DNA of 64,000 nucleotides from Cordylochernes scorpioides (Eukaryota; Arthropoda; Arachnida; Pseudoscorpiones; Chernetidae). Made by a program: the position numbers and the translations under genes. The notes below the pieces were generated by a model, which had not been told where the DNA came from, ran no database searches, and worked only from the letters and a program-made list of their open reading frames with translations. The first letter of the stretch is position 1. The number at the start of each line of letters is the position of its first letter. Location: contig CP092870.1 of the NCBI GenBank assembly GCA_030710605.1, positions 89,281,993 to 89,345,992 on the forward strand. Reading direction: 5' to 3'. Positions 13,261 to 24,687 of this stretch are shown here, piece after piece.

Positions 13261-13565
13261 CACTCACACTTATTACAAACTACTTACAGGAGCAATTGTT
13301 TGCAATTTTATTGTCTTTATGTAAACCTTATTATCTTCATCCTGTACTGTTTTCCAAATTGTTCAGGATGTTCAGGTTTTTTTTAAGGAAAAAGAATATT
13401 ACATCAATTCACACAATTCTATTTTTTTTATTCTTACATATTACATGTTGACGACTTTCTTCCCTATACCAAGTAAATTTGTTCAATGTATAAATCACAC
13501 TTCCTTTGATTAAGGTGTCAAGTAGTCGACAAAATATGGTATTATACAATAGGAGAAATAGTCGG

Positions 13566-13935
13566 ATAACATTGCTAAGAAAAAAACCAAAGACAAAAGT
13601 GATGAGTTTCTTCAATCGTTGATTTTTCCGTGTTGATCTCTTCTTAGTTATATTGAATTTTGTGTTTCTGTATGTAAAATGTTCTTTCAACTAAAAGACT
13701 CCTACAATTAAATGATATTCATAACATCAGAGAGAGAGAGTTTATATATTTTATATCGAATAACATTGCTAAGACCATAGATAAAAGCGATGAGCTTCTT
13801 TAATAGTTGCTTTATCCTTTCGTCTCTTCTTTGCTATAGTGTATTTTGTTTAGGTGTGTGAAATTCTAATGTTTTCAACTAAAAGACTTCTATAATTAAA
13901 CGATTTCCATAACTTTAGAGAGAGAGAGCGAGTTT
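13566..13935. repeat. Tandem duplication of about 190 bp upstream of gene B
   Basis: 13566-13738 and 13759-13930 share, in order, AACATTGCTAAGA, GATGAG(T/C)TTCTT, TCAACTAAAAGACT and a terminal GAGAGAGAG run. The copies differ by scattered substitutions and small indels. Noncoding. Confidence 0.65.
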
Positions 13936-14462
13936 ATGGATAATAACTTATAATGTAATTATATATTATAATATAGTTTATTTTAATAATTTAAATGTTT
14001 TCTTCTTTTAACTAATTGTATGTGTGGTTCTAGAATGATGGCTTTCTTATTTTAGAATATTTACATATATATATTATATTTAAATAAAAAAAGATAAGAT
14101 TTCTGTTGTTTTTGATCATCTTGATGATTATGCTATGGTGGTGCAGTCGTGGTTGAATAATCTTGAAATAAAAATAATAATATGGTGAAAAGGTTTAACT
14201 TAAATGCAAATGTTTAAAGGGTATATGGAATGGGAAATATATTTAGGAAAGATATAGAACTAATTATTTGAAGAAAATATGGCATTTTTAAAATGATTCA
14301 AAGTAGTGGCACTATTTAAATGGAAAAAATATTTAAGAATGACATAAAAGGAATATATGTAACTATAAGCAAATAAACGATTGTAAACTATTGTAAACAT
14401 GAGTGAGGATTGAAAAGTTAAAATAAACTGCGAAAAATGGTTGATACAAAGTACCTTGAAGT

Positions 14463-14880
14463 GGATGATAGGCTGGATTTGAAGACCTCGGGAGATTGCT
14501 GGCGTTAGGCGGAAGATGTGATGGCTGGAGATGAAAGGGAGAAGGCTATGGTTTCTTGAATTGGGCTTGGTTGTTTGTGGAGATGGCTATGTTTGTTTGG
14601 ATTGGGCTATGTCTTGTAGATGGCTATTGTTGAATGTAGAAAATTATTGTTGATTGTATAGACTATGATTGATTGAGGTAGGTTATTCTTGGTTGAAATG
14701 AGCTATTTTTGATTGAAATGATCTATTTTTGATTGAAATGAGCTATTTTTGTAGGTGAAATTTCTATTTTTGATTGGAGAGGATTATTTTTGATTGAAGA
14801 AGAATTTGAATATTAGTGAATGAACTATTTTTAGTTGAAGAATTTACATAGTTGAATTTGAAATTTTTGCTTTAGTCATT
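14463..14880. repeat. C-depleted degenerate minisatellite
   Basis: The plus strand is almost free of C over about 400 nt and repeats variants of GATTGAAATGAGCTATTTTT at a spacing of about 24 nt, grading from TGGCTAT/GGTTTG units on the left to TTGATTGAAGA units on the right. No gene recognised. Confidence 0.6.
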
Positions 14881-15999
14881 TTGAAACAATAAACAGGTAA
14901 ATATCCTGTCGACTTATATTATATTATATATATATTTTTTTTTATACAGGGTCATGCAAATGTTAAACCAATTCTTATTCATATGAATAAGATTTTATTG
15001 GACAACATTTTAAAATTATTTTAATTTAATTCTATTTTATATATGTTGAGTAATTATTTGCTATCTCTCTCTATTTATGTTTTCTTATATTTTATTTTCA
15101 GTAATTTTATTTCACTATTTGATTTAAAAAGAGATTTTTGTTGCACTATTATATATATCTTTCTCGGTATAACCTTTTAACTCTTTTATTTATATTAAGA
15201 ATTGAGCAAATGTAAAAATTGAACTGCGATCAAATAGTCTCATAAAAAAAATATCCTGATCTTATAAATGAGAGTAGATGATATCTGATGTCAACAGGTG
15301 GTACAGACATCCAGTTATTATCAGTTTTACCTTAAGAATATTTTTTAAATCTTCTAAATAGTAATGTGCTTGTACTTGTAATTTTTTAATGATAACACCA
15401 TTCTATATTTCGTTATTAATCCCCTTCTTTGAAAACAAATCATTTTTTTCTATAACATAGAGATAATTATTTAATATGTATTATTTTTTGTTTTCCTATA
15501 ATCGGCAGAAGAAATAATTTGTAAAAATCCATTTATATTGAAAATATTTTTAAAAATTAACATTTTTCTTTCAAAATTTTTATCTATCTGCTATATGCTC
15601 AATTAAAAAAAAATCCTTCTATTCAATTTTCAATTAAGTATACATTTTCACTTTCCATTTCTACACTGAATTTTATGAAAAAGCGAAACCACACCACATA
15701 CACTACTCTCATAAAGAAATATTTTTAAATATTATTTTTGATACAATAATAAAAACAAATACCCATTGCAATTTAGGTAGTTTTATATGTAGATTTTGTA
15801 TCTTTTTAATAAACTATTGCGATAGAAATAGTAAGCTTCTACTAGTCAAATACCACCTTTACCTTCTCATACTACAAGTTGGAAAATACCGACAGAAATC
15901 TTAACAATGGTACTATAGCTACAACTTTAAAAAGAAGTAAATGACAATAACATCTACTTTCATGAAGTTTGAGGCTGCTTGGCTAGGATTTATGGGCCT
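14881..15999. other. AT-rich intergenic stretch
   Basis: I see no gene, RNA or recognisable element, only A/T runs and short chance reading frames. Confidence 0.5.
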
Positions 16000-16124
16000 T
16001 CAAATTAAAGATACTTCGGCCAGTAAATCTTTTTATTATCTCGACGTTCTGACAAAGAACAAAATAATATTTCGAAATGTCAAGATAATAAAAAGATTTA
16101 CTGGTCAAAGTATTTTTAATTTGA
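16000..16124. mobile_element. Short foldback element
   Basis: Arms of about 47 nt (CAAATTAAAGATACTT..., AGTAAATCTTTTTATTATCT) repeat in complement with few mismatches around a loop of about 30 nt. No coding capacity; palindromic MITE or hairpin insertion. Confidence 0.65.
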
Positions 16125-16913
16125 AGAACATCTACTTTGTAGATGAGTGTTTTTTACCAATAGATAGATTAATTTTGTATATCTGTCGATAATTAGAAGT
16201 AACAAAGAACGTATATATTTTTTAAGACAACTTTTCCTTGGATTTTAGTTGAGGAGGGTTAACGAAGACCCTCTGATTATCTGAAGGAACAACCTTCATG
16301 GCTAAGGAACTCTTCTCAACTGAACATAATGGTATAAAGTTTCTATTATGTATTTTCTCGTCAAACCCTTGAATTAACTGGTATATATATTTATTCAGAA
16401 GGATATCAATAAAATTGTTCAAAATCTATGATAGACATTGATACCTGTGTTTTAAATTAGGTCTATAGTGTTGCATTCAACCAATATATAAAATGTTGAA
16501 TGACCTCTATAATAAGTGATACACATAGAAGGATTCCAATTTAGTATTTGTGTATATAAAATATATAGTTTGGCTTTAAATAAACATTTCTTGGTTTCTC
16601 AAGAATATTTTTTGACCATAAAGGTACACACTGCACCACGCTGACAAGGGCCAACAGCCCTAAATGTTTTCATGATTGGCTTATTTTGATTTATCAAGAA
16701 AATGGGTTGGCCAAATATCTGGGAGCAGGCTAAATCAACATTTAGCTTATTTCTGTTCCACTAGATGACGCTCTGACATCTAAAATGTTCATGTAAATGT
16801 GTTAAGGATATACCTTTTTTGATAAGATATATAAAACAGATAAAAACAATATTTAAATAGTTTATTCAACAGATTGTAACATATCTAAAACTACTTGAAA
16901 ATGTAAGGAGGAT

Positions 16914-19900
16914 CTAGTTGTTCAAGAAGGCGGCAATGAGGCGAGCGAGGGATGACTTGGACTGAGAGCCCTCGGGCTGGGTGCCTGATGGAGGCAAGAG
17001 GTGATCACAGCTATCATCCTTGAAGTTACTGCAGATGGTGCGGGGCATGCTGGTGGCGATCATCTCAAACATCTGAGTGGAGTACTGGACGGTCTCGGCA
17101 CCACACTTGGGCTCGATAATACCGTGGGCGCATTGGGTGAAACGCTTGTAGCCACTGCAAATAATAAACACATCAATAACACTGTCTGAGAGACTTCAAG
17201 GAAAAATTGATCAGTTTTTAATCATTGTTTGAGAGAGAGATAAAGAGCACTATACATATAAATTGACCAAATTATATTTCATATATTATTATACATTTCA
17301 ATATATATTTGTTAAGATGACCTATTATGATATATTATGAATTAAAGTATATGGTAGAGATTCTTCTTCACCTTTATTTTTATTATCCTTATTTTAAAAT
17401 ACAGAAATAGCCTTGGAACTGATTGTTGTCTATTTTGTAAAGAGATTATGATAGGAGCCTTTTGAATGTCTCCTTTTGTAATCGTTATTGTCAATATTTA
17501 TATTGTGATTAATTATATGATAGCTAATAAAATTTCATACAAGATTTTCACATCCAATAATTTTTGTTTCATAATTGTTTAGTTAATATTATGGTAAACT
17601 ACTTTTTATAAAATTTATAAGACAGATTTGAGTCAAAAGGCGATCCATTAATTAAAATTATATAAAAGGGCGTACCTGGATCTGTAAAGAAAAAAAATAT
17701 TTTTTTCTTAAAATATTTCGAGAGATTGCTCCCTCTTTATGTACTGTGCAATAAATTGATAAAGAGGGAGCAATCTCTCAAAATATTTAAAAAAAAATTG
17801 TTTTTTTTCTTTACAGATCCAAGTATGCCCTTTTATATAATCTTATAAGACAGAGTTAAGAATTTATATTAATTTTGTAGAAAGAAATATATTATAATAT
17901 GAGAATGGTAGAAAGAATCCAACGAAACAGTCTACAATTCTAATTTTTTCTCATAATAAACATCAGAATATTGTAAATTGTGGCTATATAATAATTATAT
18001 ATTTTATACAGATATGAATATGCAAATATAGACTAAATTGACTATGCCTAACCAATATTTCATTTTTCATTCAGGGTTTTAAAATAATTTAAATTGTTCT
18101 GAAGGGAAGCATTTTAAATTTAATTGAATATGAATTTTGATAGAGGATGAAAAATTTATTCTAAACTAATCTCGAACCCATCGTTCTGTAGTGCCTATGG
18201 CTATTCTTTGATGTTTATCGCATTTATTTTACATGTATATAGACTGATTTTGTTATATATTCGCCTTCCATCTATTTGTTTTTACAGAATATTTGTTCAT
18301 AATATTCTATGATGTATCTAAAAAATCATGTTTTATTGGAGGTATATAATTTTGAGTAATATTATAATAAATTCTTTGAATAATTGATTAGGTAGGAAAT
18401 ATAGGTTCTGTAATAGATGAATTATGATATAGAAAAAAGAGACATTTAAAAAAGCTATGATTGAGAAGATTTGCATGATTTCTCCATATTGAGTAGCCGA
18501 GTAAAGATTGATAGATTGATTTCGATATACTCACCAGCAGAGAATAGGTACACGGTCCTGGTTGCTAGTGGCCTTGTCAACGACTTTCTCAAGGGCAGCC
18601 TGGAAGTCCACAAGGCAGGGCCGTTCTTCAGGGTAGGCCTCTGCAAGACATTCAGCGTGCTGCAGGAATTTGGCGCTAAGCTCGGAGCCAGGGGTGCAGA
18701 ACTCATTCATCTGGGAACTGGCATCACCCATGAAGACCTCCATGAGCTCACGGACCATGGGTGTGGTACATTTCTCGGTGTAGTTGCCCATACACTGATT
18801 GGCTTCTTGAATGTATTCGCAGCTGGTTTTAAGAGCCTCTTCATTTGTAGGGATGGGAGAATCGCCCTGCATGAAAAGTACCATGGTGGCCTGGCAGAGT
18901 TCAATCTCACGCCAGTGGCAATTCTGGGCCATACCTGAAACAAAACAACATACATCCACGTTAATTACCCACAACAGACATATATCTTAAATTACACACA
19001 AGTTTTATCAAGAATTTTCTACAATTTATTAAAAAGCCTCTAACTTGCTCACATCTATACTCGAAATCAAAACGGGAATAAAACTAAACCTTTGTTATAT
19101 ATATAAAATTACAAAATAAATAAACAATTTTATGTTTGTCAAAGTATACTATCCTGATAAGATCAGAGTTATTTTATTATAAATATTTAAACTCGCATAA
19201 TTATCTACCACATTCGCAAATTATCTCACTTTTTTTTGCGTGTGGATGCATTTACATTAAAATATGAAAATATAAAGATAATAAGATATATATATTACGA
19301 TGTACTAGAGCGCCATCTGTTATCAAATTATAAAACTATTTTAGAGGCGTATTATTCTTTTTAAAATGAAACAATTTCTACTGTCCTTACTGCGATGAAA
19401 AAATTAAAGGGAGGGCCTGGCTCATCAGTGGTGAACCCTCCCAGCGGTTTCGCCAGTTTAATCTACCATACCGCTGTTATATTGCATTTTTGGAACTTCC
19501 TTTTATAGGTGACCGTTGTAAGAATCTTGGAATGGGTATTTTAGAAGAACTATGGACATAAGCTTTTAGGACAGCAGAATTAAATATAATTATAAATATA
19601 TAATATGCTTCGAGAAATCGCTCTTCCGCAAATATCAAATTGTGTCTTTTATTAGAACTATAATGTTACGATGTACTAGAGCGCCATCTGTTATCAAATT
19701 ATAAAACTATTTTAGAGGCGTATTATTCTTTTTAAAATGAAACAATTTCTACTGTCCTTACTGCGATGAAAAAATTAAAGGGAGGGCCTGGCTCATCAGT
19801 GGTGAACCCTCCCAGCGGTTTCGCCAGTTTAATCTACCATGATGAGCCAGGCCCTCCCTTTAATTTTTTCATCGCAGTAAGGACAGTAGAAATTGTTTCA

Positions 19901-21035
19901 TTTTAAAAAGAATAATACGCCTCTAAAATAGTTTTATAATTCGATAACAGATGGCGCTCTAGTACATCGTAACATTATAGTTCTAATAAAAGACACAATT
20001 TGATATTTGCGGAAGAGCGATTGCTCGAAGCATATTATATATTTATAATTATATTTAATTCTGCTGTCCTAAAAGCTTATGTCCATAGTTCTTCTAAAAT
20101 ACCCATTCCAAGATTCTTACAACGGTCACCTATAAAAGGAAGTTCCAAAAATGCAATATAACAGCGGTATGGTAGATTAAACTGGCGAAACCGCTGGGAG
20201 GGTTCACCACTGATGAGCCAGGCCCTCCCTTTAATTTTTTCATCGCAGTAAGGACAGTAGAAATTGTTTCATTTTAAAAAGAATAATACGCCTCTAAAAT
20301 AGTTTTATAATAAGATATATATATATTTTAGAAAATAGAGCAATCCATAGATAAATCTTTAATTAAAAAGGCATATATTGGATCAAAATTTTGATGATTG
20401 ATTGATGAATTAATTTCAAATGATTTTTTGATCCAATATATGCCTTTATAATTAAAGATATATACATATAGGAAAATTAGAAAGAACATAGTTTATTCCT
20501 TCAAAATAATGAGACAAAAGACTTTCATCATATATTGAGTTTAAAAGTGAACAATTTAGTGAAACTTAAAACTTGCTAAAACCTAGTTGCTACTGATAAT
20601 AATTTATGTCAATTAAAGTTTTTAGGGGTCATATAAATCGAATTGGCCAAAACTGGTAGCTGAAACTATTGTTTTTTTTTTCTTTTTAGCGCTTTCACCA
20701 AAAAAAAGTTTTTTTTTTTTTTTTATTTTAAAAATAGTATTTTTTAAATCATTTATAATATTGTATGAATATCTAAATCTATGAAAAATATCTTGAAAGT
20801 TTTAAATGCTTAAAACAAAAGAATCAGTAGAAACTATATTCCTATACTCTATTTTATGAAACAGAGAAAAATCAGAGAAAGATGAAATAAAAATTATTAA
20901 ATATTTTATATAGAATAGTATATTTTTTAGAATTAAATAGAGAACAAGATGTGTGAAATCACATTGCATATTCATCGTACGTGAGCAGTACCTACCTAGA
21001 GCTACAACGGTAGCGAGGACAAGGAGGAACTTCAT
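16914..21035 (-). CDS. Gene C: secreted 14-cysteine protein, tandem paralogue 3 of 8
   Basis: Exons 20996-21035, 18535-18934 and 16914-17154 (TAG 16914-16916); 226 residues. Signal peptide MKFLLVLATVVAL then GMAQNCHW, with cleavage expected after A16. Exon 2 has the NYT sequon and a MEVFMGDASSQMNEFC segment; exon 3 is GYKRFTQC...DDSCDHLLPPSG and ends AAFLNN. All 14 cysteines are present. Donors are G|GTAGGT and TG|GTGAGT; AATAAA is at 16866-16861 (minus). Both introns carry palindromic insertions (17.655-17.84 and 19.3-20.3 kb), yet splice sites and exons are untouched. Extracellular; function unknown. Confidence 0.87.
17655..17840. mobile_element. Foldback element in gene C intron 2
   Basis: The left arm (17655-17740) runs TATAAAAGGGCGTACCTGG through poly-A/T to GAGAGATTGCTCCCTC. 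The right arm (17755-17840) is its complement. The loop is about 20 nt. Half of this element also lies at 6519-6570. Confidence 0.75.
19417..19475 (-). ncRNA. Hammerhead-like motif, instance 1 (unusual strand order)
   Basis: On the minus strand: AGCGGU-A (H17 = A), UGGUAGA, linker, CUGGC-GAAA-CCGCU, linker, UUCACCA-CUGAUGA-GCCAG. Stem III AGCGGU/ACCGCU and stem II GCCAG/CUGGC are perfect; stem I has one internal mismatch. Core nucleotides are all present. The strand order is cleavage strand, GAAA strand, CUGAUGA strand. Confidence 0.55.
20163..20221 (+). ncRNA. Hammerhead-like motif, instance 2
   Basis: Same 59-nt layout as instance 1, in the inverted arm: stem III strands 20163-20168 and 20090+100 (20190-20195), H17 A at 20169, stem I 20170-20176 with 20203-20209, core CTGATGA 20210-20216, stem II 20182-20186 with 20217-20221. 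Confidence 0.55.
20361..20456. mobile_element. Foldback MITE, GGCATATATTGG family, copy 2
   Basis: Starts AAAAAGGCATATATTGGATC, ends with its complement (TGATCC...GCATATATTGGATC type termini), and has a short AT-rich middle. Shorter than copy 1 at 5.8-6.0 kb. It lies in gene C intron 1 just beyond the composite foldback. Confidence 0.7.
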
Positions 21036-21160
21036 GGTGTGAGTGTTAAAGGTTGGATAAACTGTAATGAGAGAACCAGCCAAGGAAACAGCTTTTTATC
21101 CAACTGTTAATGGAATCAACAGACGTCATACACAGGTGACGAAGGTCAAGGTGTCTTCTA
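21036..21160 (-). promoter_or_regulatory. Promoter of gene C
   Basis: GATAAAAAGC on the minus strand (21091-21100) takes the TATA position. GACGTCA at 21122-21128 is followed by AGGTGA-CGA-AGGTCA (21134-21148), spacer 3 nt rather than the 2 nt of other copies. A CTCCCAT box follows. Confidence 0.65.
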
Positions 21161-21460
21161 ACTCCCATTTTCTGTAAACTACCTGTATGAGCATTAAATT
21201 GCAATCTCTTAATGATCTAGCTATTAATTTATTGTGTCATTTCTCGTTTTTCCAATTGAGGAAGAAACCCTTTTATTGTTATTTTTTCTTTTAAAAATAA
21301 ATTTGTTGTCTATTTTTATCGAAATATTGGCTTTAATTTATTATCTTTTCATGCTATAGTACACACTGTTTTCTTTCATTTTATATTACCCACTTTGAAG
21401 CGATAATGTTTTAATATAATCAATATTTTGATGTATGTATATATATATATCAAACTCAGC

Positions 21461-21765
21461 CGGTCCCAAGCTCAGATGAAAAAAAGAGGAGAGGAGCAAT
21501 AACAAGCTTGCAAAAAAAAAACCTGGGCTATAGGAGAAGCGTGATGGGCTCAGCTAGCCCGGCTGATAGTACCCTGTAAGAGCTTCTGAACCAGAGATAC
21601 AGGATGAGCAGTGTCTGTACTCCATGTTTGGTGCGGCTGCACATAACGTCTGTTCCTCATGTCAGAAGCAGCTATTTCTTTTAGAGATAAGTTAGCCTGC
21701 TACTGAGTAGTACTCCCAGTCTTAATGACAAAGGTAGACGCTTTTTCAGTCATGATGGTTACCAT
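21461..21765. repeat. Dispersed repeat, CATAACGTCTGTTCC family, copy 1
   Basis: Shares ordered blocks with 24.02-24.28 kb in the same orientation: AGCAATAACAAGCT, GGCTGATAGTACCCTGT, TGTACTCCATGTT, CACATAACGTCTGTTCC, GAGATAAGT and ACTGAGTAGT. GC content is above the surroundings. Probably a fragment of a non-LTR element; no intact frame. Confidence 0.65.
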
Positions 21766-22381
21766 AATATGATTGAATGGAGATAAGAAAGAAGAATATA
21801 TATATATATCAAGATACATTTTCTTAAAACTCAATACCACACACAATATGTTCGTCTTTTTCACATCCAACTTTCTACTGTTATGATGTACTTAATATTT
21901 AGGTACAATGATCTCTAATATTATTTTAAAATTCGTCTTTGTGTGGGATTTCACAATAGGTGATTGGCTTCTTTGACCAATACATTGCTCAATATATACA
22001 TATTTAATATTTTACCCAATACCCATACTTAGTAGCTGAAGAAAAACGTAATTTTAATGTGTTATAGGTAACAAGAAGAAACTGTGTCTACATATAAGGA
22101 AACCCAAAACAATGGAGGGTGTATGAAAAATACTGATTAGAGGAAAGTGACTGTCAAAACTTGCATAATGGTAATTGAATATTAGAAAAAAACAATAAAG
22201 AATAATGAACACAAGCAATTGAGTCGAATTGAGTAAACAAGAACTATTAATAAACGTTGATTGTTATTCACATAAAATTGTTTATATATCATTGTAAGGG
22301 GTACCTTTACGCCCTACTTATATTTTATTTATCACTTTATATATATATTTTTTTCAATGTATATAATAACTCAATTCAAAG

Positions 22382-22720
22382 TTTGCAGAAGAGCGATTGC
22401 TCGAAGCATATTATATATTAATAATTGTATGTAATTCTACTGTCCTCAAAGCCTATGTCCATAGTTCATCTAAAATACCCAATCCAAGAGTCTAGCATCA
22501 GTATCACTATAAAAGGAAGTCGAAAAATGCAATATAACAGCGGTATGGTAAATTAAATTGGCGAAACCACTGGGAGAGTTCACCACTGATGAGCCAGGCA
22601 CTCCCATTAATTTTTCCATTTCCGTATGGGCAGTAGAAATTGTTTAATTTTTAAAAGAATCATACGCGTCTATAATAGTTTCGAATTTTCATAACAGATG
22701 GCGCACTAATGCATAATAAT
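22382..22720. mobile_element. Diverged half-copy of the hammerhead-motif foldback family
   Basis: Single orientation, no palindrome. It carries GAGCGATTGCTCGAAGCAT, TATGTCCATAGTTC, the 59-nt hammerhead-like motif and a CAGATGGCGC end. Many substitutions relative to 20.0-20.3 kb, so it is an older insertion in the C-D spacer. Confidence 0.7.
22539..22597 (+). ncRNA. Hammerhead-like motif, instance 3 (diverged)
   Basis: H17 is A at 22545. Core GAAA (22563-22566) and CTGATGA (22586-22592) are intact. Stem II is TTGGC/GCCAG (one G-U), stem III has one mismatch, and stem I is weakened. It shows the core retained in a decaying copy. Confidence 0.45.
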
Positions 22721-23079
22721 ATATTCTGAAAATGATAGAGAAATTCCATAACCAAATACAGTTTTTAACAAAATAAAATAGTTTTTTTTTTATAAAATGT
22801 AGTATTTCTCTATTTAACTCAAAAAAATAGCAGTTATTTTTCTTAGGTTTTATAATGCTTAATAAAAAAATATTTGAAAAATTTTACTTACAAAAGAACT
22901 AACTTATATCTAAAGATATCCAGATTTGGAAATCAAAAAGAAGTAAGAAAGGTTGGTTTAAAATATAGGCGTTATTTATCTAAGGTGTATTTTGCCTTCC
23001 TTAAGCTGCCTTCCTTTGCTTATATCATTCTTATCATAATTTCGTTTGAGAACTACCTCAATTGATAATAACCAGTCAA

Positions 23080-23230
23080 TTTAAGAGAGAGAGAGATTGA
23101 GATTCAAACTGAATCATTATAATGTACATATAAGATTATATAAGGTTAAATACAGAATGAATATAAATATGAATAAATAAGATTATATAATGATAAATAT
23201 ATGAATAAAGAGAGAGAGAGAGAGAAGATA
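23080..23230. repeat. GA microsatellites
   Basis: Two short (GA)n runs near 23086 and 23209-23224 within AT-rich intergenic DNA. Similar runs occur at 13.72, 13.92, 29.28 (CT) and 56.46 kb (CT). Confidence 0.6.
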
Positions 23231-24023
23231 GAGAATGGAAAGAAGAGTTTGAATTTAATTGCCTTATAAATTATATATAAAAATGAATTTTATTTTTTGG
23301 CCAGTATAACCTTATAGTGATTAGAGATCATCTTTTCATATATAAAATTTATATCAGTGTTTTGTGATTTTCACAACCATTATGTACCATACAATCTATA
23401 TAGAAGCCACTCGATATTGATAGAATTTCTGTAAATACGATCTAGAAAATCTGGATACATAATCAGATATATAATTCCCATATTTATTCATTATAAATCT
23501 GCCAGATTCTATAGTTAGAAAAGATTGTCAATGGAGTCTTATCAGTTATTTCAAAAGAGAAGATGATACTTTAGAATTTCAGAAGGTATTTCAGGAAAAT
23601 TATGGGATTTTTCTAGTTTTGAAGCCCGATCATTTAAATCACCTCTAATTATTATTATATATTCATCTTGAATTAGGTTTTCAAATATATTGGAATAGTT
23701 TTCACTCAAAAAATATGTTTGTACTACATTTTGGGAGTAGGAAGGCAAACATTTAAAAATTCAAGTAAAAATTGTATTGAATTTTATTTTATATTAAGAG
23801 TTATATACAATAAAAGGTTTTCACCTCAAACTTTTTTTTCAATATTGACCTTTTATTATAGGGGTCCTACAGCCTATTATAGTCAGAAGTCGCCCCCCTC
23901 TTTACTAATGATATATACTCGATTATATAGGTAGGATTTAACGAATGATGGTTTTGCTATTATATCTGAAGAGAAAAAATTACATTAACTCATGCCACTT
24001 GAAAAAGTAACTCCACCTTTGCC

Positions 24024-24275
24024 AGTCCCAACCTGGATGAAAAAGAAAAAGGGGGAGCAGTAACAAGCTCGCTAAAAACATGGGCTCATCTGTCTCGGCT
24101 GATAGTACCCTGTGAGGGCTCCTGATCCAGGAGTACAAGATGAACAGCATTTGTACTCCATGTTAGGAGCACATAACGTCTGTTCCTTATGTCAGAGGCG
24201 ACCATCTTTTTGGAGATAAGTCGGCCTGCCACTGAGTAGTGCTCCCAATCTTAATAACAAAGGCAGACACATTTT
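24024..24275. repeat. Dispersed repeat, CATAACGTCTGTTCC family, copy 2
   Basis: Same orientation and block order as the copy at 21.46-21.77 kb, with indels (for example, the segment around TGTTAGGAGCACATAACG is shorter). It lies about 400 nt beyond gene D's stop codon. Confidence 0.65.
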
Positions 24276-24687
24276 ACTTCACCAAGTGATTTTTAAACAC
24301 CATCAAAAATCTCAATCTCTACAAGCTTGATATTCTAATATGATTGTGTGAATATAAGAAAAAAGAAGACTTAAAAAGTGAGGATTCAATGAATAATAAG
24401 TTCATCTAAAGGCTATTTTTATCACGTGAAAGAGAAAAAATAAATGTTCATTCAATTATCAATTACTCTTTGTGTGGATAAACATTAACAGCCTATGGTT
24501 ATCCCCTATTGACAGGTTATCCACTTTCAAAAATATATGATAAAAGAATTTCTAAACAGTTTCACATAGAGAGGTTCTAATGAAAATGTTGTGTGAATAA
24601 AAGAAGTTGAAACTATTAATTGAGCTGAAATATATATTGTTTATTCAACAAGTAACATCTAAGGAAGTTAAAGAAAACTGGAGACGC

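Larger units (their letters stand above)
19296..20309. mobile_element. Composite foldback insertion, hammerhead-motif family, copy 1
   Basis: A 1,014-bp insertion in gene C intron 1 flanked by identical 15-bp duplications, ATAAGATATATATAT (19281-19295 and 20310-20324). A left unit (from 19296) is repeated directly from about 19673. At about 19840 the sequence turns into inverted copies that run to 20309. Marker strings are CTACTGTCCTTACTGCGATG, GAGCGCCATCTGTTATC and AAGCTTTTAGGACAGCAG. No protein is encoded. Mixed direct and inverted units with a long target duplication are compatible with a non-LTR, Penelope-type or SINE-like origin, but the class is not proven. Confidence 0.8.

Noticed and set aside
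18471..18938. Long open frame on the plus strand opposite gene C exon 2 (and similar ones opposite exon 2 of B, E and H)
   Set aside because: It is antisense to a conserved, spliced coding exon; cysteine spacing and splice sites support the minus strand, and the antisense frames arise from its codon bias.
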